Assembly (NCBI RefSeq): GCF_002021565.1
Contig: NZ_MSZX01000007.1
Span: 62,027-126,026 of the forward strand
Origin: Paenibacillus selenitireducens
GTDB taxonomy: Bacteria > Bacillota > Bacilli > Paenibacillales > Paenibacillaceae
DNA length: 64,000 nucleotides
Direction of reading: 5' to 3'
A model generated the notes under the pieces. The model searched no databases and was not told the DNA's origin. It saw only the letters and a list, made by a program, of their open reading frames with translations. Made by a program: the position numbers and the translations under genes. Shown here piece after piece: positions 26,632 to 35,125 of this stretch (position 1 is its first letter; each line of letters opens with the position of its first letter).

Positions 26632-26674
26632 CGCAAAAAGAGCCTACCCCTTTCTAAGAAAGAGTAAGGCTCTT
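26632..26674 (-). terminator. Second terminator of the small membrane protein cluster
   Basis: On the minus strand AAGAGCC ... GGCTCTT with an inner CTTTCT/AAAG stem, followed by TTTT. Together with the hairpin at 26711-26754 it forms a tandem terminator. The 26505-26830 gap otherwise holds only the FNR/CRP-like boxes. Confidence 0.7.
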
Positions 26675-26710
26675 CGTCTAATGGTCGTAATGCATTGCCC
26701 TTGGTTACAA

Positions 26711-26754
26711 GTAAAAAAGAGCCACCCAGAATTATAGAAATCTGAATAGCTCTT
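26711..26754 (-). terminator. First terminator of the small membrane protein cluster
   Basis: On the minus strand AAGAGC pairs with GCTCTT, with an inner CAGA/TCTG stem, followed by TTTT. It lies about 75 nt downstream of the gene ending at 26831. Confidence 0.7.
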
Positions 26755-26830
26755 GTTATGAGATTACCGGAACAATGTGCCATTGCCTAGTAAAAATGTC
26801 ACTGCAGGTTTGTCTTTCCTTCGTCCTCAC

Positions 26831-27043
26831 TCAATGCATCGATTTCGATCCACGGGTTAGCAGGCTCGTGACAATCAAAGAGATCAACAAAATCATGACC
26901 GAGCATACCATTTGTGTAATCTGTAGAATGGGGCCTATCGTGATGACATCGTCAAAAACCCAGTTCAGAACCAAAAATAAAATTCTGAGCGTAGCCAGAA
27001 AGACGAAAATTTGAATGACACCTCTTTTGATCTTTTGTTTCAC
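26831..27043 (-). CDS. Small membrane protein, 70 residues
   Basis: GTG at 27043 is preceded by AGGTGA four nt upstream. The protein has a basic N-terminus (KQKIKRG) and two predicted membrane helices (about 9-27 and 39-62). No family was recognised. It is the last gene of a three-ORF minus-strand cluster of small proteins (90, 35 and 70 residues) that ends at tandem terminators. Membership in a cluster and a good ribosome site support it being real; the function is unknown. Confidence 0.55.
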   Translation of the reverse strand: MKQKIKRGVIQIFVFLATLRILFLVLNWVFDDVITIGPILQITQMVCSVMILLISLIVTSLLTRGSKSMH

Positions 27044-27081
27044 GGAATCACCTGACTTCGTTTCATACTTACCGCTGCATA

Positions 27082-27189
27082 TTATCTTTTACGAAATTCA
27101 GGGCGGAGAGGTTGCAGCATTTTCCATGCAAAAAAACGAACACCTTTGAAGTGCCAGCCATGACGTGGTAGGATCTCGTGCCGAATCAT
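27082..27189 (-). CDS. 35-residue basic ORF coupled to the upstream gene
   Basis: ATG at 27189 overlaps the TGA of the preceding gene in an ATGA arrangement, and a 35-codon frame follows (MIRHEILPRHGWHFKG, then FFAWKMLQPL, ending in KR). The peptide is basic and aromatic-rich with no membrane helix. Stop-start coupling is the only translational evidence, as no separate ribosome site was seen. It fills the gap between two small membrane protein genes. No family recognised. Confidence 0.4.
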   Translation of the reverse strand: MIRHEILPRHGWHFKGVRFFAWKMLQPLRPEFRKR

Positions 27190-27458
27190 TTTCTTTTCGT
27201 CTTCAAATGTCTTACACATACCATAATCAAGATCGTAATCATGAGCAATATCATGGTATTCATCTTACCCCCACCGGTAGATATCCAGTTACCCAAATAT
27301 ACGATAAGAGCCAGAAGGAGAACCAACGCTAAGAACTGAGCACTGCGACGCTCGGGCTCTTTGGAGCGCTTGTAGATAAGCAAGATGATTCCTATCGCAA
27401 TAACTGCGTAAAAAGAAATGAATAACATGACAATGAACAGATAAACCCAGGGAAACAT
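27186..27458 (-). CDS. Small membrane protein, 90 residues
   Basis: The start at 27458 has AGGAGG six nt upstream; a longer in-frame start at 27488 reads through that site. Three hydrophobic segments (about 3-25, 39-55 and 67-83) separated by KRSKEPERR and a GGG turn suggest a three-helix membrane protein with a basic end (KTKRK). No family was recognised. First gene of the small-protein cluster; its stop overlaps the start of the 35-codon ORF. Confidence 0.6.
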   Translation of the reverse strand: MFPWVYLFIVMLFISFYAVIAIGIILLIYKRSKEPERRSAQFLALVLLLALIVYLGNWISTGGGKMNTMILLMITILIMVCVRHLKTKRK

Positions 27459-27538
27459 GTTGCCACCTCCTATGTAAGGATAACCCATTTTCCCTTTATT
27501 TCCAATTAAGGTTTTTATCGTGTTTCGTCCTCAAGACC

Positions 27539-28777
27539 TTACGCTTCCACTTTCATTCCGCTCCCCAGTAAGGTTGGCGATACGCGACGGAACATCATAT
27601 AACACAGGAACCCGCCAAAAATCACGATCATTCCCCCGCCAGCTACAAGTGCTTGAATCGGCAGAACTTCATAGATCCACCCTGTCGTTAGCAGCGCAAA
27701 GGTCATAAAGCCCATCATGGCGGTCTGGAACGTCATACCGACGCGTCCCTGATATTCGTAGGACACTTTCGTCTGCATTAAAGTTGCCATCCCGATATTT
27801 AGCGCAATCTGCCCGAGGCTAAAAATAACCAGCCCGCCGGCCGTCACGATAAAGAGCGGATAAATAACCATCGCGCTTAGCCCGAGCCCCATGACCATCA
27901 TCCCCCAAGACACGAAATGGTCTGTTCGTATCTTCAGCTTCTGCACGAGGAACGTGCTGCACAACATACCTACCCCTTGCGCAGAGGCGAGTACAGCCAC
28001 CATCGTCTTCGGCAACCCTAAGAAGTCTGTTACGATGAATACCTCTAGCACTTGGATCACACCGCCTCCGAATCCGACGAAAACAGCACCGAACAGGATG
28101 GGGCGGACGATCGGATGTTGGAAGGAGTATTGCAGCCCCTGTTTGAGCTCCTCCCAGACCGCACGCATTCCCTGCTTTTTCTCTATGCTCACATCGGCCT
28201 CGGATTCGATGACCTTAACGGTGTAGATCAACCAAGCGCTCACAACGAACAACAAAGTGGTAATCGCGAAGGTCCATGCCCCGCCAATAAACATATAGAT
28301 GGACGTACCCACCAAGGGTCCCATCATGATCATGACACTTAAAGATAGTTGGCGCAGGCTAGCCGCTGTTTTGCGATCCTCTTCCAGCACGAACTGCATA
28401 ATGAAAGAACTGCCTGGTGCACGAAAGAATAAAGTACCTATCGCCGACAAGAATGCTGCCGCAAAGATAAGCCACAATAATTGGAACCACACCGCGACGA
28501 AAAACACGCCCATAATGATCGCACGGAACAGATTCGCGCCCGCAATCGTCCGCTTCCGATGCCATCGATCCGCGATCACCCCAATAATCGGACCGAACAG
28601 GAAGATGGGTGCATATTCAGCGAACATGGTTGCCGATAAGGCCATCGCCGAGCCCGAGAACAACTCCAATACGATATACATGACCGCCATGTTCCGCAGC
28701 CAATCCCCTAATTCGGAGAACCATGTCCCCATCCAATACCTGAGAAATAAAGGATTGCGTTTTAAAAAATCAAGCAT
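27539..28777 (-). CDS. MFS exporter
   Basis: A 412-residue protein with about twelve membrane helices. LRYWMGTWFSELGDWLRNMAVMYIVLELFSGS near the N-terminus and GVIADRWHRKRTIAGANLFRA in loop 2-3 are typical of the MFS_3 (enterobactin exporter/macrolide efflux) group. It lies 24 nt downstream of a winged-helix regulator gene, and AGGGGAG precedes the ATG, so the two form one operon and the regulator probably controls this exporter. The substrate is unknown. No clear terminator was seen after it. Confidence 0.8.
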   Translation of the reverse strand: MLDFLKRNPLFLRYWMGTWFSELGDWLRNMAVMYIVLELFSGSAMALSATMFAEYAPIFLFGPIIGVIADRWHRKRTIAGANLFRAIIMGVFFVAVWFQLLWLIFAAAFLSAIGTLFFRAPGSSFIMQFVLEEDRKTAASLRQLSLSVMIMMGPLVGTSIYMFIGGAWTFAITTLLFVVSAWLIYTVKVIESEADVSIEKKQGMRAVWEELKQGLQYSFQHPIVRPILFGAVFVGFGGGVIQVLEVFIVTDFLGLPKTMVAVLASAQGVGMLCSTFLVQKLKIRTDHFVSWGMMVMGLGLSAMVIYPLFIVTAGGLVIFSLGQIALNIGMATLMQTKVSYEYQGRVGMTFQTAMMGFMTFALLTTGWIYEVLPIQALVAGGGMIVIFGGFLCYMMFRRVSPTLLGSGMKVEA

Positions 28778-28801
28778 ACCTATCAGCTCCCCTACTCCGG
28801 A

Positions 28802-29383
28802 TTATTTGGCAAAGGCCGTCATGACAAATCGAACATACTGCACATCATCCCCTGCAGGGTCCCCTAATTGATCCCATTTATTCAAAAGCTGCTCCAGCTC
28901 TTGATAGAACAGATCTTGCTTTTCTTTGCTCAAATAGAAGGAATTCGAACGCATCAGCGGATTTTTCTGCTCTACCGGAAGACCCTGCTTCTTCCGATCT
29001 TCGACTGCATCCAAGGCTTCAAGGAACGCCTCCTGATATTCGGACAAAAACGATTTCACAACCAGATGCTTACCGCTTTTCTCGCCTTCCTCCCGATGCG
29101 GCTCATCTTGGAGCGCAATACGGAAGCCCTTTGCGATGGGCAAATAGTACTTCTCGATGATGCCGCCTTTTTCTTTCGTCTCCGTCTGAACGAGCAGCCC
29201 CACCTTGGCAAGCTCTCGAACATGATAATGCGTCTTCGAAGCAGGCAATCCTAATTCGTCCGCGAGCTGCTTGGAGGTACGGGGCTTTTCATCGTCAAAA
29301 ATAGCAAGAATCTTCATCCGCAGCTTGTTCGAGATCACCTTCGCCTGCGCATAAGATGTAATTTCGTAAATATTTTCATCCAC
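28802..29383 (-). CDS. ArsR-like winged-helix regulator
   Basis: A 193-residue regulator. The N-terminal ArsR-like winged helix (about 10-80) has SNKLRMKILAIFDDEKPRTSKQLADELGLPASKTHYHVRELAKVGLLV, with the recognition helix at PASKTHYHVREL. The remainder is helical and charged without metal-binding cysteines, so it probably senses a small molecule or dimerises. The GTG start at 29383 follows GAGG by eight nt; the frame can be extended to 29392 but that overlaps the ribosome site. It is the first gene of an operon with an MFS exporter. Confidence 0.78.
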   Translation of the reverse strand: MDENIYEITSYAQAKVISNKLRMKILAIFDDEKPRTSKQLADELGLPASKTHYHVRELAKVGLLVQTETKEKGGIIEKYYLPIAKGFRIALQDEPHREEGEKSGKHLVVKSFLSEYQEAFLEALDAVEDRKKQGLPVEQKNPLMRSNSFYLSKEKQDLFYQELEQLLNKWDQLGDPAGDDVQYVRFVMTAFAK

Positions 29384-29503
29384 AGAAAACACCTCAAATT
29401 ATCAATAAAATTAGGTCAATCAGCTTTTCCTGATCGAACAATAAAAGTATATCGACTCACCCTCCAGATTGTCAATATGCGATGGCCTGCACAAATCAGA
29501 AAT

Positions 29504-29542
29504 ACAAAAAACAGCACCCTAGCCTCGGCCATCGGTGCTGTT
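29504..29542 (-). terminator. Terminator of the pentapeptide-repeat gene
   Basis: AACAGCACC/GGTGCTGTT stem with a 15-nt loop, followed on the minus strand by a six-T run. It ends the gene at 29577. Confidence 0.85.
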
Positions 29543-29576
29543 GCTCCATGTTCTATGCATGTGATCATCTTCGTAT

Positions 29577-30218
29577 TTAGTCCTTTACTATAAGTCCGAA
29601 TAAAGCTGCAAATACAGGGGCCTGCTCGGGCGCTATAATACAACCTTTGAGATCATCTGCTTCGGCAGAAATCGTTAAGAACTGACAGCCGCTTAAATCG
29701 ATACCTGCTAATTTGGTACCGGATAGCTGAGCTTGCTCCAGAATGGAGTCGTTGAAGTATACCTGCTGCAAGGTTGTGTTATAGAGATCAGCACTCACGA
29801 AGGAACTGCCCGCTAGTATCACCTGCTTCATATTGATATACCGAAAATTCGCATAATCGACCAAGCAGTGATCGACCTTCACATTGCGCAGCATCGCCCC
29901 GCTCAGATTCGTACCAATCAATTTGCAATTCCGGAACTCCGTTCGATGGATAATGGCATCACTCAAGTCTGCGTTAGATAAATCACAATTTTCAAAGATA
30001 ATATCGGTCAGCTCGATATTCTGGAGAGACACATTTTGGAAGACCACATTTCGGAAGATCACTTGATCGAATACCAATTTCGCGGCTTCTTGATCCGCTA
30101 CTTTACAGTCACTAATTACGCCCAGCTCATAGACATCTTGAGACTCCAGCCACGTTCCCAACGTCAGATCCGGCAGCCCTTGCGGAACGCGGGGAGCATC
30201 GATTTTCTGTTTTGCCAT
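29577..30218 (-). CDS. Pentapeptide-repeat protein
   Basis: A 213-residue protein whose central part (about 45-190) is built from A(D/N)LXX-like pentapeptides such as LSNADLSDAII, GTNLSGAML, SADLYNTTL, AQLSGTKL and GIDLSGCQF, which fold as a right-handed quadrilateral beta helix. Relatives include DNA-mimicking gyrase protectors of the Qnr/MfpA type, but many pentapeptide proteins have no known function and nothing here decides it. ATG at 30218 follows GAGGTGA by five nt; an upstream in-frame start at 30257 is unnecessary. Transcribed alone. Confidence 0.82.
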   Translation of the reverse strand: MAKQKIDAPRVPQGLPDLTLGTWLESQDVYELGVISDCKVADQEAAKLVFDQVIFRNVVFQNVSLQNIELTDIIFENCDLSNADLSDAIIHRTEFRNCKLIGTNLSGAMLRNVKVDHCLVDYANFRYINMKQVILAGSSFVSADLYNTTLQQVYFNDSILEQAQLSGTKLAGIDLSGCQFLTISAEADDLKGCIIAPEQAPVFAALFGLIVKD

Positions 30219-30263
30219 AGAACTCACCTCGATATGTAGAATAGATAATCTAGCCATTATACC

Positions 30264-30299
30264 AAAAAAACTGATCCCGGTATCGTACCGAGATCAGTT
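30264..30299 (-). terminator. Terminator of the alpha-glucosidase gene
   Basis: AACTGATC/GATCAGTT with a further inner CGGTA/TACCG stem, followed by seven T on the minus strand. Confidence 0.88.
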
Positions 30300-30319
30300 C
30301 AAAACCACTAGTTATTTAC

Positions 30320-32764
30320 TTATGCAACGGTAATACTCACCTTACCGCCGTCCGCTTGGTCTGCGACCTGAATGAGCAGCTCTTGGCAGGCCTCATCCCA
30401 CGCCCAGCCAGCTTCTCCAGCCATAAGTTCATCGATCGAGCGATGGTTGAGACCACTCACGCCGCTCGGCACGAAGCTCGGCTGACGGAGTGTGAAGCGC
30501 AGCTGTTCACGTGCAGGTTGATACTTCCCTTGACGATCATAGCTCCAGCTTAATTGAACGGTATCTGCATTCCCTTCAACGTTCAACGATAACTCCGAGC
30601 ATGTGCCTTGACGATAATCAAAGCTGACACCGTCATCTTCGTACAAGGAATACGATGCCTTGAAATCTGCTGAAGCAGCAGCCCCGTAAATGTGGAGCGT
30701 TACAGCATCATTAGCTGGGTCATCCGCACTTTGCTTCAAAGTACCTTCTGCAAGAATTCCTCCTGCTCTGACATACATCGGCATAATCTCAATCGGTGCA
30801 TGCGCAAGGATATGACGTCCGCCTTCATGCGCTTCGCCCGTCCAATAATCGATCCATGTACCTGCCGGTAAATAGACGACGCGATGGTCCGTATCCGGGC
30901 GGTAGACTGGAGCGATCAACAGATCCTCCCCAAGCAAGAACTGGTCACTAAGATTGCTCACATTCGGATCCGTCGGGTATTCCAACACGAGTGGACGAAG
31001 GATCGGCAATCCTTGCTTCGCTGCGACTTGGAAGAGGTTATATAGATGCGGCATGAACCGGTAACGCAATCCAATGTATTCACGTACAATTTCTTCAGTC
31101 TTCTCGCCAAAGGACCATGGCTCCTGACGTACCGTACCCATCGCAGAGTGATTCCGGCAATAAGGGAAGAATGCGCCCATTTGTGTCCAACGGGCAAGTA
31201 ATTCACCAGAAGCATGATGCGCGAATCCGCCGATATCCGGGCCAGCAAAAGGAATACCCGACAAGCCCATGTTCATGACCATCGGCATTGCCAGTGCCAT
31301 GTGCTCCCAGAAGCTGCGATTGTCGCCTGTCCATACAGCAGCATACCGTTGAATCCCTGCATAACCTGCACGAGTCAGCACGAATGGACGATGCCCATCC
31401 AATTGACCGGTTAATCCCTCATATGTCGCTTTGGACATCAACATGCCGTACAAATTGTGCAGCTCCTCATGTGTTAACGGCTTCCCATTATTCCCGTGCA
31501 TCGCATCCAGATCCATCGTCTTGCTCTCATTGAACAAGGCCGGCTCGTTCATATCGTTCCAGATGCCCTCGATGCCTAGTTCGGTATAGTAACGATGAAG
31601 TCCGCCCCACCACGCAGATGTGCGATCTTCCGTAAAATCAGGAAATGCACTAATCCCAGGCCATACTTCACCGAAGAAAATATCTCCTTCCAGCTTCCGG
31701 ACAAAGTGGTTCTCGCGAACACCTTCTTGATACACGCTATATTTCGCATCCTTCTTCACACCGGGGTCGACAATCGGAATAATGCGAATGCCCATCGACT
31801 TCAGTTCCTCCATCATGCCTTTCGGATCCGGGAAACGCACAGGATCGAACGTAAATACGCGGTACTCATCCATGTAATGAATATCTAGGTAAATGACGTC
31901 GCAAGGAATTTGCTTCGCTCGGAACGTCCGTGCAAGCTCAAGCACTTCCTGTTGATCCATATAGCTGTAACGGGATTGATGATAACCAATGGCCCATTTC
32001 GGCGGAAGCTCGATCCGTCCAGTTAACGCGGTATATCGAGATACCACATCTTTCAAATGAGGTCCGTTAATAAAATACAAATCGTAAGCTCCTGTTCCGC
32101 AGCCCACCGTAAATGCCTCTCCATGCGTACGCATATCGAATTCCGTCCGTCCCGGATTATCGAGGAATAATCCATAGCTGTATTCCCCTAGCATATGAAT
32201 TAAGAGCGGGATGGATTCGTAGAGCGCCTCGATTTCGGGCACATGCGGCGCATACACGTCGGTATTCCAGTTCGTGTAACGCTCGCCGCGTTTATCCAAG
32301 AAGCTTGTTTTCTCACCAAGACCATAGAAATGCGAGTCTTCCGGCATCACATAGGACGCTTGAATTTCGCCGCGCGGGTTCCAGCTTACTTGATTCTGGC
32401 GCGTAATCACGCGGCCTGCTAGATCCTCAAGAGAGAAGCTGAACGTTCTCTTGTCTAGCACCAATTGTACAGCGGAGGTGCGAAATCTCAAGCTGTCATC
32501 CTTCTCTTCCGTAATGACTTGAACCGAACCTACTTGCGGCAGCACTGCTACCGTCGTCGATAGATCTACTTGATCGCCATGAAACAATTTGATTCGGACC
32601 ACGTCGTCCGTGAGAAATACGATGGCTGCGTTTGCTTTTTCACCCCGGCAAATATAAGCATCCCCATCTTGCTGTAATCCGATAAATGCACCTACCGTCT
32701 TCCATAATGCTTGTACATCGGTTACTCCGAATTTATCAGGACGTATCGCTGCGCTTCCTTCCAT
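30320..32764 (-). CDS. Glycoside hydrolase family 31 alpha-glucosidase
   Basis: An 814-residue cytoplasmic GH31 enzyme (no signal peptide) that releases alpha-linked glucose or xylose from short oligosaccharides. The nucleophile lies in GIWNDMNEPALF (Asp about 403), the acid/base in WTGDNRSFWEHM (Asp about 479). Supporting motifs are GLGEKTSFLDKRGERYTNWNTD, DVIYLDIHYMD and GMPFAGPDIGGF-like GIPFAGPDIGGF. ATG 32764 has GGAGG eight nt upstream. It is the last gene of the sugar ABC transporter operon, separated from the binding-protein gene by a hairpin, so imported sugar is probably an alpha-glucoside. Confidence 0.9.
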   Translation of the reverse strand: MEGSAAIRPDKFGVTDVQALWKTVGAFIGLQQDGDAYICRGEKANAAIVFLTDDVVRIKLFHGDQVDLSTTVAVLPQVGSVQVITEEKDDSLRFRTSAVQLVLDKRTFSFSLEDLAGRVITRQNQVSWNPRGEIQASYVMPEDSHFYGLGEKTSFLDKRGERYTNWNTDVYAPHVPEIEALYESIPLLIHMLGEYSYGLFLDNPGRTEFDMRTHGEAFTVGCGTGAYDLYFINGPHLKDVVSRYTALTGRIELPPKWAIGYHQSRYSYMDQQEVLELARTFRAKQIPCDVIYLDIHYMDEYRVFTFDPVRFPDPKGMMEELKSMGIRIIPIVDPGVKKDAKYSVYQEGVRENHFVRKLEGDIFFGEVWPGISAFPDFTEDRTSAWWGGLHRYYTELGIEGIWNDMNEPALFNESKTMDLDAMHGNNGKPLTHEELHNLYGMLMSKATYEGLTGQLDGHRPFVLTRAGYAGIQRYAAVWTGDNRSFWEHMALAMPMVMNMGLSGIPFAGPDIGGFAHHASGELLARWTQMGAFFPYCRNHSAMGTVRQEPWSFGEKTEEIVREYIGLRYRFMPHLYNLFQVAAKQGLPILRPLVLEYPTDPNVSNLSDQFLLGEDLLIAPVYRPDTDHRVVYLPAGTWIDYWTGEAHEGGRHILAHAPIEIMPMYVRAGGILAEGTLKQSADDPANDAVTLHIYGAAASADFKASYSLYEDDGVSFDYRQGTCSELSLNVEGNADTVQLSWSYDRQGKYQPAREQLRFTLRQPSFVPSGVSGLNHRSIDELMAGEAGWAWDEACQELLIQVADQADGGKVSITVA

Positions 32765-32788
32765 ATCCAATCCCTCCCATGTTGTTAT

Positions 32789-32826
32789 GAAAAGAGGCGT
32801 CTTCCGTGAACCGGAATGCGCCTCTT
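32789..32826 (-). terminator. Intercistronic hairpin between binding protein and alpha-glucosidase genes
   Basis: AAGAGGCG/CGCCTCTT with an inner TTCCG/CGGAA stem, followed by TTTTC on the minus strand. It stands inside the operon, so it may act as a partial terminator or protect the 3' end of the abundant binding-protein mRNA. Confidence 0.7.
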
Positions 32827-32862
32827 CCTTGCTCTATCTTTTACATCATTTCAGGTTTATCT

Positions 32863-34161
32863 TTATTTCGTTTTCAAGCTATCCCATGCTTTTTGCAAGT
32901 CTTCGAGCAGGCGGTTCGCATCTGATTTTCCTGCAATATAGGCTTGCATTTGATTGGCGAACTCGTTCATGCCGCCATCAGGGAATTTCATGAAGTTCCA
33001 GCTTAATGCTTTGCCTTCTTGGCTGTATTTCACAACTTCTGCACCCAAATCACCTAGATCTTCAGTTGTTGCTTTAACGCTCTTGAAGGCAGGGATAAAT
33101 TTGAATTCTTTGGTCATGTACTGCTTACCGATATCGGATGTTGCAAGCCAATTTAAGAATTCTTTCGCTTCTTCTTTGACAGCGGAGTTCTTGTTCACAA
33201 CCCAGTTATTCGGAACGCCGATTAACAATTTGCCGTTTTCTTCTGCGTTATCATTGATTGGCATAGGTAGGATTCCAACGTTCAAGTTCTTATTAATGCC
33301 GTCAATTTGTACTTGTGTCCAGTTCCCTTGCTGCGTCATTGCCGCTTCACCGTTCGCAAACATCGTCATTTCGGTGTTATAGTCTGTCGTTAAAGGATTT
33401 TTGTTGCCGTATTTCAATGTCAGATCAAGCAACTTCGTCCACTCTTGGAATACCGGGTTACCAGGAATTTTCTCTGTTCCATCATTCAGCCCTTTAATAA
33501 AGGCATCTGGATCTTTTTGATGTGCAAATGCCACGTTGAAGTTGTGCAGACCTAGAATCCATAGCTCTTGGTATCCATTCGCAAATGGCGTAACCCCGAT
33601 CGCTTGTAATTTTTTCGCTGCATCTTCCAACTGCGTTAATGTTGTAGGGATTTCCGTAATGCCTGCTTTCGCGAATAAATCTTTATTGTATACAAAGCCG
33701 TAACCTTCCAAGTTCATCGGTTGACCGTAAATTTTACCGTCTTTGGTCATAGGCTCTTTCGCTACATCAATCACGTCAGACACCCATGGTTGATCCGATA
33801 AATCCTCTAAGTTCGGGAGCCACGTAGTCAACTCGCTATAACCGCCGTTATTGAAAATATCCGGTTCGTCGCCCGAAGCAAACTTCGCTTTCAAGCCTGC
33901 GCCATAATCTGCACCGCCGCCTACCGTCTGAATATCCAGCTTAATGCCTGGGTGGGACTTCTCATATTCACCTTTCAAGCGGTTCAAGGCTTCAGCAATT
34001 TCAACCTTAAATTGATAAATTTTTATCGTTTTTGTCCCTGTCGTTGTGCCGCTGCCTTTCGATTCACTGCTGGAGCTATCCGAAGATTTTGCGCCGCAAG
34101 CGGATAGAACAACGGATAATGCAAGCAGCATAACGAGCGAAAGCTTAGTGAATTTTTTCAT
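32863..34161 (-). CDS. Sugar ABC transporter substrate-binding lipoprotein
   Basis: A 432-residue family 1 solute-binding lipoprotein. Lipobox LSACG (Cys about 22) is followed by a Ser/Gly linker, then the two-lobed binding fold with GDEPDIFNNGGYSEL, GQPMNLEGYGFVYNKDLFAKAGI and MTQQGNWTQV, all typical of CUT1 (maltose-type) binding proteins. GGGAGG precedes the ATG. The operon contains two CUT1 permeases upstream and an alpha-glucosidase downstream; no ATPase gene is present, so a shared MsmK/MalK-type ATPase elsewhere must serve it. A cre site lies 40 nt upstream. Confidence 0.9.
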   Translation of the reverse strand: MKKFTKLSLVMLLALSVVLSACGAKSSDSSSSESKGSGTTTGTKTIKIYQFKVEIAEALNRLKGEYEKSHPGIKLDIQTVGGGADYGAGLKAKFASGDEPDIFNNGGYSELTTWLPNLEDLSDQPWVSDVIDVAKEPMTKDGKIYGQPMNLEGYGFVYNKDLFAKAGITEIPTTLTQLEDAAKKLQAIGVTPFANGYQELWILGLHNFNVAFAHQKDPDAFIKGLNDGTEKIPGNPVFQEWTKLLDLTLKYGNKNPLTTDYNTEMTMFANGEAAMTQQGNWTQVQIDGINKNLNVGILPMPINDNAEENGKLLIGVPNNWVVNKNSAVKEEAKEFLNWLATSDIGKQYMTKEFKFIPAFKSVKATTEDLGDLGAEVVKYSQEGKALSWNFMKFPDGGMNEFANQMQAYIAGKSDANRLLEDLQKAWDSLKTK

Positions 34162-34200
34162 GGTGGTGCCTCCCTTTTAAATGCTCTATGAATTTTACCT

Positions 34201-34214
34201 TGAAAACGTTTACT
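34201..34214 (-). promoter_or_regulatory. cre site (CcpA) ahead of the binding-protein gene
   Basis: TTGAAAACGTTTACTT contains TGAAAACGTTTACT, close to the cre consensus TGWAANCGNTNWCA. It lies in the 127-nt gap between the second permease and the binding-protein gene, about 40 nt upstream of the latter, which suggests carbon catabolite control at this internal point of the operon. Confidence 0.65.
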
Positions 34215-34288
34215 TCTTCATTGTAGACAGTCTGGAATTGCGATTGTAGGTAGAATATTGATGTAATAGGTCGACGGATGTGACCTAC

Positions 34289-35125
34289 TTAGCCCTTTAC
34301 CGCACCAGCTGTAATCCCCTCAATGATATATTTCTGCATGGAAAGGAAGAATACGATGACAGGCAATATGCCCATCACAAGCGCTGGCAGCGCCAAGTCC
34401 CACTGCTTCGTGTACTGTCCGAAGAACGCAAATGTAGCAATCGGAATCGTCCGTAAATCCTGCGATTGCAGCATCAGAGACGGCAGCAAATAGTCATTCC
34501 AAATCCAAAGTGTATTCAATATAAATACAGTTACAAGCATCGGCTTCATCAGCGGGAGTACAACGCGGAAGAACACGCCATAAGCATTCGATCCGTCTAC
34601 AGTCGCTGCCTCTTCAATCTCAAGCGGAATCGACTTCACGAAGCCATGGAATAGGAAGACCGACATCGGTACCCCGAAGCCTAAATAGCATACAATCAAC
34701 CCGGGAATACTATTCATCAACCCCAACGTGCTTGTTACCTTCACAAGCGGGATCATGATCGATTGAAAAGGAACAACCATAGCCGCTACGAAAAGTACGA
34801 ATAACACGCGATTGAACTTTGAATCCCGTCGCACCATTTTATAAGCAGCCATTGCACTGATCAGTACCAACAATACATTACTTGCAATCGTAATGACAGC
34901 CGAGTTCAGAAAAGCCTCAGGGAATCTCGTAATCTCAAAAGCACGGGCGTAGTTGCCCCATTCGATTGACTTCGGTAGACTGGCTGCACTCGTAAGCAGG
35001 TCGCCGAAGGATTTTACCGAGTTCACGAATAGGAAATAGAACGGAACCAAGAAGAGAAGGCCCACCAAGAGCATAATCACTTCGGTGATAATCGTGCCTG
35101 CGCGATAATTTTTGGTGACATCCAT
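34289..35125 (-). CDS. Sugar ABC transporter permease (MalG/CUT1 type)
   Basis: A 278-residue permease with six membrane helices. The EAA loop is EEAATVDGSNAYGVFFRVVLPLMKP, which contacts the ATPase. The C-terminus GITAGAVKG is typical of CUT1 MalG-like subunits. Its ATG overlaps the stop codon of the partner permease by one base (TAATG), so translation is coupled. Second gene of the minus-strand sugar ABC operon. Confidence 0.9.
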   Translation of the reverse strand: MDVTKNYRAGTIITEVIMLLVGLLFLVPFYFLFVNSVKSFGDLLTSAASLPKSIEWGNYARAFEITRFPEAFLNSAVITIASNVLLVLISAMAAYKMVRRDSKFNRVLFVLFVAAMVVPFQSIMIPLVKVTSTLGLMNSIPGLIVCYLGFGVPMSVFLFHGFVKSIPLEIEEAATVDGSNAYGVFFRVVLPLMKPMLVTVFILNTLWIWNDYLLPSLMLQSQDLRTIPIATFAFFGQYTKQWDLALPALVMGILPVIVFFLSMQKYIIEGITAGAVKG

